From assembly GCA_001543395.1 (NCBI GenBank), contig LPNG01000003.1, positions 26,027-90,026 on the forward strand: 64,000 nucleotides of DNA, read 5' to 3'. The notes under the pieces are model-generated. The model ran no database searches and was not told the origin of the DNA. It saw only the letters and a list, made by a program, of their open reading frames with translations. The position numbers were made by a program, and so were the translations under genes. This stretch comes from Candidatus Alcium sp. F082. GTDB taxonomy: Bacteria > Bacteroidota > Bacteroidia > Bacteroidales > F082. Positions 24,717 through 33,469 of the stretch are shown piece after piece. How positions within the stretch are numbered: position 1 is the stretch's first letter; each line of letters begins with the position of its first letter.

Positions 24717-25584
24717 TTTTTCGCCTCCTGATCTCGCTCCATGTCTGTAGCACCACTGAGATGATAATCAGCGCGATGCCGATGCAGAACGAGAAATTCA
24801 ACTCCTTGTACTCACTGAAGATGAACATGGAGAGGATGATGCTATACACAGGCTCCAGGTTGTAAGTGAGATTGACCGTGAAGGCAGGAATCTTTTGCAA
24901 TACGATGATTTGCAGTAGGCATAGGCCGATGGTGCAAACGACGACCATGAAAGCGAGGTAGGGATAGTCCAAGCCAACGGGATAGAGTCGCCCGATGGGG
25001 ATGAACATATTATATAAAGGTATGAGGCAAGTCAAGCCGATGAGGCCACCGACCATCTCCCAAAGCAGCATGTTCTTGGCTTCGTAGTGCTTGCCTACGC
25101 GCTGGTTGGCGATGGCAAACAAGGCGTACAAGGCAGAAGAGACCACACCCAGGGCAATGCCTAGGCGGTAGCGTGCATCGAATTGGAAGATGAGGTAGAT
25201 GCCAAGTATGGTGAAAAGACTGAACAAAAACTCACGTCCCGAGAATCTATGCTTGTTGATGATGGGCTCAAACAGGGCTGTGAAAAACCCAACCAAGGAG
25301 AAACACACCACGCCGATGCTGACATTGGAGGCCTTGATTGAGGCATAGAAAAACACCCAATGTAGGCACAATAACATACCTACGCCCCCCATTTGCAGTT
25401 TGTCCATAATACGGTAACGGTTCAAATCCTTCCTGATGGCTAGGAAAGCCCACATCAACAAGGCTGCTGCAGCCATGCGCCACCATACCAAGATGGCGGA
25501 ATCCAAGGTGATGAGTCGCCCCAACACGCCTGTGAATCCGGCGATGAAGACAGAGAGATGCAGCAGCAGATAGTCCTTTTTCAT
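24706..25584 (-). CDS. DMT-superfamily (EamA) transporter
   Basis: It is a ten-helix inner-membrane exporter of the drug/metabolite family with two EamA repeats. I chose MKKDYLLLHLSVFI as start: it overlaps the TrmH stop as ATGA and removes 40 residues coded by the TrmH gene in another frame. The resulting 292 residues fit the family. The first EamA repeat spans ~5-135 and the second ~150-285 (LGIALGVVSSALYALFAIANQRV, then LEPVYSIILSMFIFSEY, the conserved EP.. helix). The substrate is unknown. It is the last gene of a DMT-TrmH-DMT operon. Confidence 0.9.
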   Translation of the reverse strand: MKKDYLLLHLSVFIAGFTGVLGRLITLDSAILVWWRMAAAALLMWAFLAIRKDLNRYRIMDKLQMGGVGMLLCLHWVFFYASIKASNVSIGVVCFSLVGFFTALFEPIINKHRFSGREFLFSLFTILGIYLIFQFDARYRLGIALGVVSSALYALFAIANQRVGKHYEAKNMLLWEMVGGLIGLTCLIPLYNMFIPIGRLYPVGLDYPYLAFMVVVCTIGLCLLQIIVLQKIPAFTVNLTYNLEPVYSIILSMFIFSEYKELNFSFCIGIALIIISVVLQTWSEIRRRKIKA

Positions 25585-26351
25585 GGCTTTCTCCTTTGAC
25601 GCACGGCCTCGAAGGTGACGATGGCGGTGGTCACCGACACGTTGAGCGAGTCGGCGATGCCGTTCATGGGGATGATGATATTTTGGTCGGCGGCTTCGAC
25701 CCAAGCATCGGAGATGCCGGTGGCCTCGGTGCCCATCACGAGTGCAGATGCCTTTCGGAAGTCGGCGTCAAGATAGTCGATGGAGGCCTTGAGGTAGGTG
25801 CAGTAGATGGTGATACCGTTCTTTTTCAGCCAGCTGATGCATTCTTCGGTTGAGCAGGCATAGACAGGCACGCTGAAGATGCAGCCGATGCTGGCACGGA
25901 TGGCATTGGGGTTATATAGGTCGGTTGCGGGGTCGGCCACGATGACGGCATCGACGCCTGCGGCATCGGCGGTACGCATCACGGCGCCGAGATTGCCCGG
26001 CTTTTCTACCGTTTCCAATACGATGATCAATGCGTCTTTTCTTGGCTTGAACTCGTTGAGGCTTTTGTATTTGGGTATGGCCACGGCCAGCAGCCCGTCG
26101 CTGCCTTCGCGGTAGGCGATCTTGTCGAACACCTCTTCAGTGACGGTCTCGATGAACTCGGCTTTGATGGCGAGCGGCCCACGCAGCAACGACTCGCAGA
26201 CATACAACTGCTCAATCACGAAGCCGCACTTTTGAGCGCGCTCAATCTCGCGCTGCCCTTCGATGAGGATGCGGTTCTGCTCGCGACGTTCTGCAGCTTT
26301 CTGTAGTTTGACGAGATTCTTGATTTTAGGGTTTGTCTTGCTGGTAATCAT
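25581..26351 (-). CDS. TrmH/SpoU-family RNA 2'-O-ribose methyltransferase
   Basis: It methylates a ribose 2'-OH in rRNA or tRNA using S-adenosylmethionine. The 256 residues contain an N-terminal substrate-binding domain (MITSKTNPKIKNLVKLQK.., ILIEGQREIERA, residues 1-90) and the SPOUT knot domain with LETVEKPGNLGAVMRTADAAG (motif 1), ALVMGTEATGIS (motif 2) and IIPMNGIADSLNVSVTTAIV (motif 3). The last residues are family-typical. The exact target position cannot be deduced. It overlaps both neighbouring DMT genes by 4 bases. Confidence 0.93.
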   Translation of the reverse strand: MITSKTNPKIKNLVKLQKAAERREQNRILIEGQREIERAQKCGFVIEQLYVCESLLRGPLAIKAEFIETVTEEVFDKIAYREGSDGLLAVAIPKYKSLNEFKPRKDALIIVLETVEKPGNLGAVMRTADAAGVDAVIVADPATDLYNPNAIRASIGCIFSVPVYACSTEECISWLKKNGITIYCTYLKASIDYLDADFRKASALVMGTEATGISDAWVEAADQNIIIPMNGIADSLNVSVTTAIVTFEAVRQRRKP

Positions 26352-27235
26352 TGCTTTTTTCCTTTCATTTGCGACAACACCAATCCGAATACCACAAGCA
26401 GGATGCCTATGATTTTATTTGCCGTCAGTGCCTCGTGGATGATAAAGTAACTGAAGATGGCCGTGAAAACGGGGATCAGGTTGGAATAGACATTGGCTCG
26501 TGAAGCGCCCAGCCTGCTGAATGTGAATGCCCATAAAGAGTAAGCGACGGCGCTGCAAAACACACCCAAACAGATCAAGGGGACGATATAGCCTCCTATA
26601 TTGGCGAAGTTGGATGGCTCAAAACGCTCCATGATGACAACCATCGGTGCGAAATACAACATTCCGATGATGTTTTGCACCCAGGTGATGGTCAATGGCT
26701 TGTATAATTTCGTCAACTTGATGAGCGCGATGGAATAACCCACGGCCACCAAGACGGCACCGAAAAGCAAAAGGATGCCTTTCGGTGAGGCGATGAATTC
26801 AAGGTCTTTGTTGAGCAGCATGACGATGACACCGACGAAGGAGACGATGAAACCGACGATGTTCATTGGTGTCAGATGCTCTTTCAAGAAAATGCGTGCT
26901 GCTACAGGCGTGACTAAAGGTATCAATGCGATGATGCCGGATCCGATGACGGGGGAGGTGTTCTTCAGTCCGTAGCCTTCAAAGATGAAGTAGAGAAAAG
27001 GCTCAAACATGGCCGCCAAGGCAAAGAGCCCCAAGTGCTCCTTTTTGACGTTTTCGTTGAGGTGGAAGACGAAAAGTATGGCCGTGAAGAATATTGTTGC
27101 AATAAAAAGGCGCAAAAAGATTGTCGCTGTGGGGTTGAGGTTTTGGTAGACTTGTGTCGACCAAACAAACGACATTCCCCAGAAAATCATGGCGATAACG
27201 CCGGCGAGATGAACTATGTAGTTCCTGTTTTTCAT
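26348..27235 (-). CDS. DMT-superfamily (EamA) transporter
   Basis: It has 295 residues with ten hydrophobic segments forming two EamA repeats: an N-terminal IAMIFWGMSFVWSTQVYQNLNPT and second-half SRLGASRANVYSNLIPVFTAIFSY, the typical helix 9 with conserved Pro. It is first in the operon and has its own TAATTTTG promoter box. It differs clearly from the other DMT gene of the operon, so the two are not a recent duplication. The substrate is unknown. Confidence 0.9.
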   Translation of the reverse strand: MKNRNYIVHLAGVIAMIFWGMSFVWSTQVYQNLNPTATIFLRLFIATIFFTAILFVFHLNENVKKEHLGLFALAAMFEPFLYFIFEGYGLKNTSPVIGSGIIALIPLVTPVAARIFLKEHLTPMNIVGFIVSFVGVIVMLLNKDLEFIASPKGILLLFGAVLVAVGYSIALIKLTKLYKPLTITWVQNIIGMLYFAPMVVIMERFEPSNFANIGGYIVPLICLGVFCSAVAYSLWAFTFSRLGASRANVYSNLIPVFTAIFSYFIIHEALTANKIIGILLVVFGLVLSQMKGKKQ

Positions 27236-27239
27236 GCTG

Positions 27240-27247
27240 CAAAATTA
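27240..27247 (-). promoter_or_regulatory. -7 promoter box (TAATTTTG) of the DMT-TrmH-DMT operon
   Basis: It is a perfect TAnnTTTG only 4 bases upstream of the ATG, which implies a leaderless or very short-leader transcript unless the start is further in. Confidence 0.5.
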
Positions 27248-27298
27248 CAGTTTTTTGAGATTGTTTTTCAAAAGTGGAGTATTTCGGCAAGGTTTTTG

Positions 27299-27306
27299 TA
27301 GTTTTG
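27299..27306 (+). promoter_or_regulatory. -7 promoter box (TAGTTTTG) of the GPxGP lipoprotein
   Basis: It matches TAnnTTTG 51 bases before the ATG. Confidence 0.45.
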
Positions 27307-27357
27307 CGGGGTGAAAATGAAAGTAAATTAAAGTCTAATAATTAAAAATCTAGTGAA

Positions 27358-27894
27358 ATGAAAAAGTTAAGTTTGATTTGCATGACGGTTCTGGCAGTAT
27401 TTGCAATGGCTTCTTGCCGTGGTCCCCGTGGTCCACAGGGTCCTGCCGGCAATGATGGCAACGCCAATGTGGTCTCTTCCACGGTGACGGTTCACTCCGA
27501 TGATTGGGAGTGGGTCAACAACTGCCAATGGATGGTTGAGATCGACTATCCCGCCATCAACAACAATGTCTACAACTATGGTGCGGTGCTCGTTTATATG
27601 AGCGTTGGCGATACTTGGTCGCAAGTGCCGTTGACCTACTACTATCAGGACACGTTTACCAACGATCAAGGTCAGCAAGAAGTCATCAACTGCGAGGCTT
27701 CCATCGAAGTGTCTACTTTGAAAGACGGTGGTGTGCGCCTCTTCTGGACTGAGAGCGACTTCTATGATGGCATGCGTCCCGGCAAGCACGATTTCAAGAT
27801 CGTGGCCATTGAAGCCTCGGTGTTTAGCAACCGCAGCGATGTCGACTACAGCAGCTACGAGGCCGTGAAGACCGCCTTCCAACTGGCTGACTGA
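27358..27894 (+). CDS. Small lipoprotein with a collagen-like GXY stretch
   Basis: It is a 178-residue predicted lipoprotein with lipobox MASC (Cys20). Right after the lipidated cysteine comes RGPRGPQGPAGNDG, four G-X-Y triplets of collagen type, probably a short stiff spacer. The remainder (residues ~40-178) is a beta-rich domain with WEWVNNCQWMVEIDYPAINN and a C-terminal SSYEAVKTAFQLAD. This architecture is frequent in Bacteroidota as an unknown lipoprotein family. No function is recognised. It is monocistronic and ends at a palindromic terminator. Confidence 0.75.
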   Translation: MKKLSLICMTVLAVFAMASCRGPRGPQGPAGNDGNANVVSSTVTVHSDDWEWVNNCQWMVEIDYPAINNNVYNYGAVLVYMSVGDTWSQVPLTYYYQDTFTNDQGQQEVINCEASIEVSTLKDGGVRLFWTESDFYDGMRPGKHDFKIVAIEASVFSNRSDVDYSSYEAVKTAFQLAD

Positions 27895-27918
27895 TAAATT
27901 ATAACGGTGGTTAAAGAT

Positions 27919-27946
27919 GTAGAGACGTAGCGCGCTACGTCTCTAC
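27919..27946. terminator. 28-bp perfect palindrome acting as terminator
   Basis: GTAGAGACGTAGCG is followed directly by its reverse complement and then TTTTTT. It ends the + strand lipoprotein gene; the antiporter on the other strand may share it. The same palindrome type is widespread as a dispersed repeat. Confidence 0.8.
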
Positions 27947-27950
27947 TTTT

Positions 27951-28907
27951 TTATTGCATGGCCAACGAGAACCACATGAAACCGATGTAGCCTAAGGTGA
28001 GGAAAGCGCCTTCCCAACGTGAGATCTTTCGTCCTTTGCCTGTGAAGACGAACAAAAGCATGAGAATGTTAGCTGCAAAGAGAATCATGAGTTGCTGGTT
28101 CATCATGGGCTCGAAAGGCAGCGGCGTGATGATGGAGCTGACACCTAACACCAAGAAGATATTCAAGATGTTTGAGCCTAATACATTGCCAATGGCGATG
28201 CCCGAATTTTTTTTCAAGGCAGCCACAATGGAGGTAATGAGCTCGGGTAACGAAGTGGCCGTGGCGACTACGGTGAGTCCGATGGTGCTATCGCTCATAC
28301 CCCAGTTGTGGGCAAGGATTTGGGCATTGCGAGAGACCAACTCGCCGCCTACATATAGTCCAACGATGCCTGTCACGAGAGCAAGGATGGTCTTGCCCCA
28401 TGGCATGGCTTCCTGCACGTTCTCTGTTTCTTCTTTTGGATCGTTTTTTAGCATGGTCAGCAGCAAATAGGCGAAGCCCATTAGCAAGAGGGCGATGCCT
28501 TCAATCCAGTTGATGGTACGGGCCTGTTTTGTGAAGAAATAATTCGCCATCAATGTGATGGCGAGTGTGGCGACAAATCCTGCTGGAATATCGCGACGGA
28601 TGGAGATGCGGTTCACGTCGATAGGCCAGATGAGGGCACTCACTCCAAGGATGAGGAGTATGTTCATCGTGTTGCTGCCGATGATATTGCCGATGGCAAG
28701 GCCGGGGTTGCCTTTCGCACACGAAAAAACGTTGACAATCATCTCGGGTAACGAGGTGCCGAAGGCCACAATAGTCAGTCCAATGATGAGCGGCGACAGC
28801 TTGGCACGGATGCCCACGCTGGTGGCTCCGTTGACAAGCCAGTTGGCGCCTAAAATCAAGGCGACAAAGCCGACGATGAGTAATAATAAAGGTATTAGCG
28901 ATGCCAT
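27951..28907 (-). CDS. Calcium/sodium antiporter (CaCA family, YrbG-like)
   Basis: It exchanges Ca2+ for Na+ across the inner membrane. The internal Met (MASLIPLLLLI) is taken as start, right after the PLP-protein stop, giving 318 residues and about ten helices. Both alpha repeats with the cation-binding motifs are present: VAFGTSLPEMIVNVFS..GNPGLAIGNIIGSN in the first half and VATATSLPELITSIVAALKK..GIAIGNVLGSN in the second. All key acidic residues (E in LPEM/LPEL) are there. It is probably co-transcribed with the upstream PLP-binding protein gene. Confidence 0.93.
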   Translation of the reverse strand: MASLIPLLLLIVGFVALILGANWLVNGATSVGIRAKLSPLIIGLTIVAFGTSLPEMIVNVFSCAKGNPGLAIGNIIGSNTMNILLILGVSALIWPIDVNRISIRRDIPAGFVATLAITLMANYFFTKQARTINWIEGIALLLMGFAYLLLTMLKNDPKEETENVQEAMPWGKTILALVTGIVGLYVGGELVSRNAQILAHNWGMSDSTIGLTVVATATSLPELITSIVAALKKNSGIAIGNVLGSNILNIFLVLGVSSIITPLPFEPMMNQQLMILFAANILMLLFVFTGKGRKISRWEGAFLTLGYIGFMWFSLAMQ

Positions 28908-28908
28908 C

Positions 28909-29580
28909 TTAAACGTTGTAATTTCTAGCTCCAAAAATCTTGCTTCCTACCCGCACCAAAGTTGCGCCTTCCTCCACGGCAATGGGATAGTCGTCCGACA
29001 TGCCCATCGAAATCTCTTTGAACTGTGGCTGGCCTGCGAAATACTTGGCCTTCAAGGTGTCGAAAATCTCTTTCAGGTGTTTGAATTCCTTGCGGACTTC
29101 ATCCATGTCTTCTGTGAAGGTGGCCATGCCCATCACACCACAAATGCGCACATTATCCATTTGTTTGAACTCATCCGACTCAAGCAGCTGTCGGGCTTCG
29201 TCCAAATCAAGGCCGAATTTGGTCTCTTCTTGGGCGATGTGGAATTGCAGCAGGCAATCCACCACGCGGTCGTGTTTCTTGGCTTCCTTGTTGACGGCCT
29301 CCAAGAGGTTGGCCGAGTCGATGCTGTGGATGAGCGTGACGAAGGGGATGATGTATTTGATTTTGTTGGTCTGCAAGTGGCCGATGAAGTGCCATTGGAT
29401 GTCGGCGGGCAGCACCTCATGTTTGTCGCGCATCTCAAGGGCGTGGTTTTCGCCAAAGATACGCTGTCCTGCGTCGTAGGCTTCCTGCAAGTCGCTGACG
29501 GGCTTGGTCTTGCTGACGGCCACCAAAGTCACTGACTTGGGTAGCGTCGCTCTGATTTTTTCCAAGTTTTCCTTAATCAT
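28909..29580 (-). CDS. YggS-family pyridoxal-phosphate homeostasis protein
   Basis: It is a cytoplasmic PLP-binding protein of the PLPBP/YggS family (223 residues, usual ~230). VTLVAVSKTKPVSDLQEAYDAGQRIFGEN holds the PLP lysine (K of SKTKP) at residue ~26, followed by WHFIGHLQTNK, HSIDSANLLEAVN, VCGVMGMAT and the terminal FKEISMGMSDDYPIAVEEGATLVRVGSKIFG that binds the phosphate. It buffers PLP and affects amino-acid metabolism in other bacteria. It has its own TATTTTTG promoter box, and the antiporter follows at once. Confidence 0.95.
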   Translation of the reverse strand: MIKENLEKIRATLPKSVTLVAVSKTKPVSDLQEAYDAGQRIFGENHALEMRDKHEVLPADIQWHFIGHLQTNKIKYIIPFVTLIHSIDSANLLEAVNKEAKKHDRVVDCLLQFHIAQEETKFGLDLDEARQLLESDEFKQMDNVRICGVMGMATFTEDMDEVRKEFKHLKEIFDTLKAKYFAGQPQFKEISMGMSDDYPIAVEEGATLVRVGSKIFGARNYNV

Positions 29581-29602
29581 TTTGTCATGAATTAAAATCG
29601 TG

Positions 29603-29610
29603 CAAAAATA
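29603..29610 (-). promoter_or_regulatory. -7 promoter box (TATTTTTG) of the YggS-antiporter operon
   Basis: It is a perfect TAnnTTTG 23 bases before the ATG. Confidence 0.5.
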
Positions 29611-29709
29611 CTGAATTTCCTAAAATCAACAATTATTATATATACAGCACAATAATCTCGACCTTTTTAGGTTATTAATAGTGTAATTTCAATCTTAGAG
29701 TTAAACGAC

Positions 29710-30162
29710 ATGAAAAAATCAGTTTTTATCCTCGCGTTATTGTGCGTCATCACTTTGATGTCCGCCTGCAAAAAAGAACCATCAATCACACAAGGCGTGT
29801 ATGGCACTGTAATAGAACGTTACGGTGACTGGATGCCTGGCTCAACCGCCGACCATGGCGAGAGACCTATCGCTTGCGATGTGTATGTTTACGAATACAC
29901 TATGTTATCGGACTTCGGTGGCGCTGTTTCCGTTCATTATCCCATTGACGCTATGCCCAAGCCGTTTGTGGCCAAGACCACGTCGAACGCCAAAGGCTTT
30001 TACGAAATCAATCTCGCTCCTGGCACATACTCGATATTTTTATTAGAGGAAGGGAAACTGTATGCAAACGGAGGCGATGCCTACGGTGGCATCAATCCCA
30101 TAACAATCAATTCAGACGAAAAGTTGGAAAGACAACTTGTCCTCGATCACGCGGTATATTGA
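29710..30162 (+). CDS. Small lipoprotein with a carboxypeptidase-regulatory-like domain
   Basis: It has 150 residues with a signal peptide and lipobox LMSAC (Cys20). The mature part starts with GVYGTVIERYGDWMPG and continues with KTTSNAKGFYEINLAPGTYSIFLLEEG, the G.V....G...Y.l.l.pGtY pattern of transthyretin-like/CarboxypepD_reg domains. Such domains in Bacteroidota often serve as structural modules on envelope lipoproteins. No catalytic function is expected. It is monocistronic. Confidence 0.75.
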   Translation: MKKSVFILALLCVITLMSACKKEPSITQGVYGTVIERYGDWMPGSTADHGERPIACDVYVYEYTMLSDFGGAVSVHYPIDAMPKPFVAKTTSNAKGFYEINLAPGTYSIFLLEEGKLYANGGDAYGGINPITINSDEKLERQLVLDHAVY

Positions 30163-30184
30163 TAACACTGAATGAAAGAAAAAC

Positions 30185-30213
30185 CGAAGCCGCGCCCAAA
30201 CAGCGTGGCTTCG
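30185..30213 (+). terminator. Rho-independent terminator of the 29.7-kb lipoprotein gene
   Basis: CGAAGCCGCGC and GCGTGGCTTCG pair with one mismatch and are followed by TTGTTTTTA. Confidence 0.8.
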
Positions 30214-30288
30214 TTGTTTTTATCAATTCAACGATTAAACATTTCAACAAATCGAAGATTCAACGAAAGTTAATTCAACATATTTTCC

Positions 30289-30296
30289 TATTTTTG
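30289..30296 (+). promoter_or_regulatory. -7 promoter box (TATTTTTG) of the ffh operon
   Basis: It is a perfect TAnnTTTG 20 bases before the ffh ATG at 30317. Confidence 0.55.
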
Positions 30297-30316
30297 CACC
30301 CAAATTTTTGGAAATT

Positions 30317-31651
30317 ATGTTTGAAGGATTAAGTGAAAAACTAGAACGCTCTTTTAAAGTCCTTCGAGGACAGGCTTTTATCACGGAAGTCAATATTGCC
30401 GACACGATGAAAGAGATCCGTCGCGCCCTCTTGGACGCTGACGTCAGCTATAAGATTGCCAAAGATGTCACCAACAACATCAAGGAGAAGGCCCTCGGCC
30501 AAGAGATCCTAACCTCGGTGAAGCCTGGTGAGATGATGGTCAAGATCGTCCACGACGAGTTGGCCGAACTGATGGGTGGCGAGGCTGTCGACATCAACCT
30601 GAAAGGTCAGCCGAGCATCATCTTGATAGCAGGTCTTCAGGGTTCTGGTAAGACCACTTTCTCAGCCAAGTTGGCCTCCTATCTGAAACGCAAGCGCAGC
30701 AAGCAAGTCTTGCTGGTGGCTGGTGACGTGTACCGTCCTGCCGCTATCGAGCAGCTGAAGGTTTTGGGTCAGCAGGTGGAGGTTGAAGTCTATAGCGAGG
30801 AAGGCAACAAGAACCCTGTGCAGATTGCGCAGAACGCCATCAACCACGCCAAGAGTCAAGGCAAGAACGTGGTCATCATCGATACCGCCGGTCGTCTGGC
30901 CGTCGATGAGGAGATGATGAACGAGATTGCCAACATCAAGGAGGCTGTGAAGCCGCATGAGACCTTGTTTGTGGTCGACTCGATGACGGGTCAGGATGCC
31001 GTGAACACGGCTAAGGCTTTTAATGACCGTCTCGACTTCGACGGCGTGGTGCTGACCAAGTTGGACGGCGACACCCGTGGCGGTGCGGCCCTCACCATTC
31101 GCACGGTGGTGGAGAAGCCCATCAAGTTCGTAGGTATCGGCGAGAAGATGGATGCCTTGGATGTGTTCCATCCCAAACGTATGGCCGACCGTATCCTCGG
31201 CATGGGCGACATCGTCTCTCTCGTGGAACGTGCCCAGGAGCAATTCGATGAGGAAGAAGCCCGCAAATTACAGAAGAAACTTGCTAAAAACGAGTTCAAC
31301 TATAACGACTTCCTGAAACAGATACAACAAATCAAGAAGATGGGTAACCTGAAGGATCTCGCTAGCATGATTCCCGGCATGGACAAGGCCATGAAGGGCG
31401 AAGAGATCGACGATGATGCCTTCAAGAGCATCGAGGCCATCATCTATTCGATGACCCCGCAGGAACGCGAGAACCCGAAGCTACTCAACGGCACGCGCCG
31501 CAAACGCATCGCCGATGGTAGTGGCACTAGCATCGTTGAGGTGAACCGTCTCGTTAAACAGTTTGAGGAGACCTCGAAGATGATGCGCATGATGACCACC
31601 GGTGGTGGTAAAAAGATGTTGCGCATGGCTGGAGCAATGAAACGCAGATAA
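30317..31651 (+). CDS. ffh: Signal recognition particle protein Ffh (SRP54)
   Basis: It is the GTPase that binds signal peptides and 4.5S RNA and delivers ribosomes to FtsY at the membrane. The ATG at 30317 (MFEGLSEKLERSFKVLRG, 444 residues) is preferred to the upstream TTG of the ORF track because it matches the family N-terminus and the promoter spacing. The N domain (1-~85) is followed by the G domain with GLQGSGKTT (G1), AGDVYRPAA, DTAGR (G3) and TKLDGDTRGG (G4), and the M domain (~300-444) with LASMIPG, RRKRIADGSGTS and methionine-rich helices at the end. It is the first gene of a five-gene operon. Confidence 0.97.
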   Translation: MFEGLSEKLERSFKVLRGQAFITEVNIADTMKEIRRALLDADVSYKIAKDVTNNIKEKALGQEILTSVKPGEMMVKIVHDELAELMGGEAVDINLKGQPSIILIAGLQGSGKTTFSAKLASYLKRKRSKQVLLVAGDVYRPAAIEQLKVLGQQVEVEVYSEEGNKNPVQIAQNAINHAKSQGKNVVIIDTAGRLAVDEEMMNEIANIKEAVKPHETLFVVDSMTGQDAVNTAKAFNDRLDFDGVVLTKLDGDTRGGAALTIRTVVEKPIKFVGIGEKMDALDVFHPKRMADRILGMGDIVSLVERAQEQFDEEEARKLQKKLAKNEFNYNDFLKQIQQIKKMGNLKDLASMIPGMDKAMKGEEIDDDAFKSIEAIIYSMTPQERENPKLLNGTRRKRIADGSGTSIVEVNRLVKQFEETSKMMRMMTTGGGKKMLRMAGAMKRR

Positions 31652-31664
31652 ACTTTAATACACT

Positions 31665-32549
31665 ATGGATAACAAGATAATCGACGGCAAAGCCGTTTCC
31701 GAACAGATTAAGAAAGAAATAGCCGCTGAAGTGGCAGATATGATCGACCATGGCATTGCAGCTCCGCATCTGGCGGCTGTCATCGTGGGCGAAGATGGAG
31801 CCAGCAAGACCTATGTGGCTTCGAAGGAGAAAGCCTGCCATTCGGTAGGTATGACTTCTTCGGTGTATCGTCTTCCTGAGAGCACGACCGAGAAAGAGAT
31901 GCTCGACATGGTGGAGTTCCTGAACAACGACTCCGAGATTGATGGCTACATCATCCAACTGCCCTTGCCGAAGCATATTGATGAGAACAAAGTCATCAAT
32001 GCTATCAAACCTTCAAAGGACGTGGATGGTTTCACCAGCGTCAACGCGGGTCGTATGCAACTGGGCCATCCTTGCTTTATTCCTGCCACGCCCAATGGCA
32101 TCATGGAGCTCATCAAGCGTTCTGGCGTCGAGACGGTGGGAAAGAACGTGGTGGTGCTGGGCCGTTCCAACATCGTGGGCACGCCTATGTCCATCCTGAT
32201 GTCGCGCAAGGGCATTGACGCTACCGTAACTATGTGCCACAGCCGCACCAAGAACCTGCCCGAGATTGCCCGTCAGGCTGATATCCTAATCGCCGCCATC
32301 GGAAAGCAGGGCTTCGTGACTGCCGATATGGTGAAACCTGGTGCTGTGGTCATCGACGTGGGTATCCACCGCATCGAAGACGCTTCCAGCCCGAAGGGTT
32401 ATAAGATTATGGGCGATGTGGACTATGACGAGGTCTACAAAGTGGCCTCCAAGATTACCCCCGTTCCAGGTGGCGTAGGTCCCATGACCATCGTGTCGCT
32501 GCTGCAAAACACCTTGAAAGCCGCCAAAGGCGAGGTCTATCCCAAATGA
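31665..32549 (+). CDS. folD: Bifunctional methylenetetrahydrofolate dehydrogenase/cyclohydrolase
   Basis: It interconverts 5,10-methylene-THF and 10-formyl-THF with NADP in one-carbon metabolism. The 294 residues match the family. Motifs: AAVIVGEDGASKTYVASKEKAC (catalytic Lys in YV.SKEKAC, ~residue 55), GYIIQLPLPKHID, PSKDVDGFTSVNAGRM, PATPNGIMELI, VVVLGRSNIVGTPMSILM (Rossmann NADP site), PGAVVIDVGIHR and KITPVPGGVGPMTIVSLLQNT. It lies 13 bases after ffh and overlaps the next gene by 4 bases. Confidence 0.97.
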   Translation: MDNKIIDGKAVSEQIKKEIAAEVADMIDHGIAAPHLAAVIVGEDGASKTYVASKEKACHSVGMTSSVYRLPESTTEKEMLDMVEFLNNDSEIDGYIIQLPLPKHIDENKVINAIKPSKDVDGFTSVNAGRMQLGHPCFIPATPNGIMELIKRSGVETVGKNVVVLGRSNIVGTPMSILMSRKGIDATVTMCHSRTKNLPEIARQADILIAAIGKQGFVTADMVKPGAVVIDVGIHRIEDASSPKGYKIMGDVDYDEVYKVASKITPVPGGVGPMTIVSLLQNTLKAAKGEVYPK

Positions 32550-33469
32550 TGATGAGAAGGGCACTACTGGTCGGCTTGGTACTGCTTACCCTCCTCGTTC
32601 ATGCTCAAGAGGAAGGCAAGGCGGGCTTTACCCCATTGTTTACCCCTGTTCTGAAGTCGGAGTTGCCTGAAGAGGTGAAAGAGACCTCGGGACTCTTTTT
32701 CCATAACGGCCGCCTTTGGACCCACAACGACAGCGGTGGTAAGCCTATCCTGTTTGCCCTCGACACCACGTCTTTTGAGGTGGTACAGAGAATCACGCTC
32801 TCCCATGCCAAAAACAAGGACTGGGAAGATGTTTGCACCGATGGCGAGAATGTGTATGTCGGCGATTTCGGCAACAACAAGGGCAAAAGGAAAAACCTGA
32901 GAATCTACACTTTCCCGCTATCAACCCTCCCGGCAGAAGGCGACGCCACCATTGATGTTGACTCTATTACCTTCCGCTTTGGTGACCAGACGAATTTTGT
33001 CCATAAGAAACAAGAGCATGACTACGACTGCGAGACCATGTTTGCTACAGGGGATTGTATCTATCTCTTCAGCAAGGGTTGGGCTACGGGGACAACCCGT
33101 ATGTACCGCCTTCCGAAAACGCCTGGCGATTATGTGGCCGAAGTCGTCAATGGATTTGACTCACAGGGGCTGTTGACGGGCGCCGACTATGACAGGGAGA
33201 ATCATATTCTTGTGTTGGTGGGTTATGTGAAGAATGTCTGGAAGCCTTTCATGTATCTCATCTTCGACTTCGACGAAGCTGGCGTGAAACTTAACAACCG
33301 TAGGTTTGAGATGCCGCAATTAACTGGCGCCCAAACCGAAGGCATATGTTTCTTCGATGACGGACGTTGCTTTGTCACCGCTGAGACCTCTCCAACAATG
33401 ACTTCGAGGGTGTTTGTGGCTGATTTCCGCAAATGGATTGAGAAAGAGCTGAAAAACAAGAAACAGTGA
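32546..33469 (+). CDS. Secreted beta-propeller-like protein, function unknown
   Basis: It has 307 residues with a signal peptide (MMMRRALLVGLVLLTLLVHAQ), so it is periplasmic or outer-surface. Repeating patterns GLFFHNGRLWTHNDSGG, DWEDVCTDGENVYVGDFGNN, GDCIYLFSKGWATGTTRMYRL, LTGADYDRENHILVLVGY and QTEGICFFDDGRCFVTAE suggest a six-bladed beta propeller similar to SMP-30/NHL-like or esterase-like phytase propellers with Asp-rich loops. No catalytic assignment is possible. It is located in the ffh-folD operon through a 4-base overlap with folD and overlaps the next gene start (GTGA). No T9SS sorting domain is present. Confidence 0.7.
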   Translation: MMMRRALLVGLVLLTLLVHAQEEGKAGFTPLFTPVLKSELPEEVKETSGLFFHNGRLWTHNDSGGKPILFALDTTSFEVVQRITLSHAKNKDWEDVCTDGENVYVGDFGNNKGKRKNLRIYTFPLSTLPAEGDATIDVDSITFRFGDQTNFVHKKQEHDYDCETMFATGDCIYLFSKGWATGTTRMYRLPKTPGDYVAEVVNGFDSQGLLTGADYDRENHILVLVGYVKNVWKPFMYLIFDFDEAGVKLNNRRFEMPQLTGAQTEGICFFDDGRCFVTAETSPTMTSRVFVADFRKWIEKELKNKKQ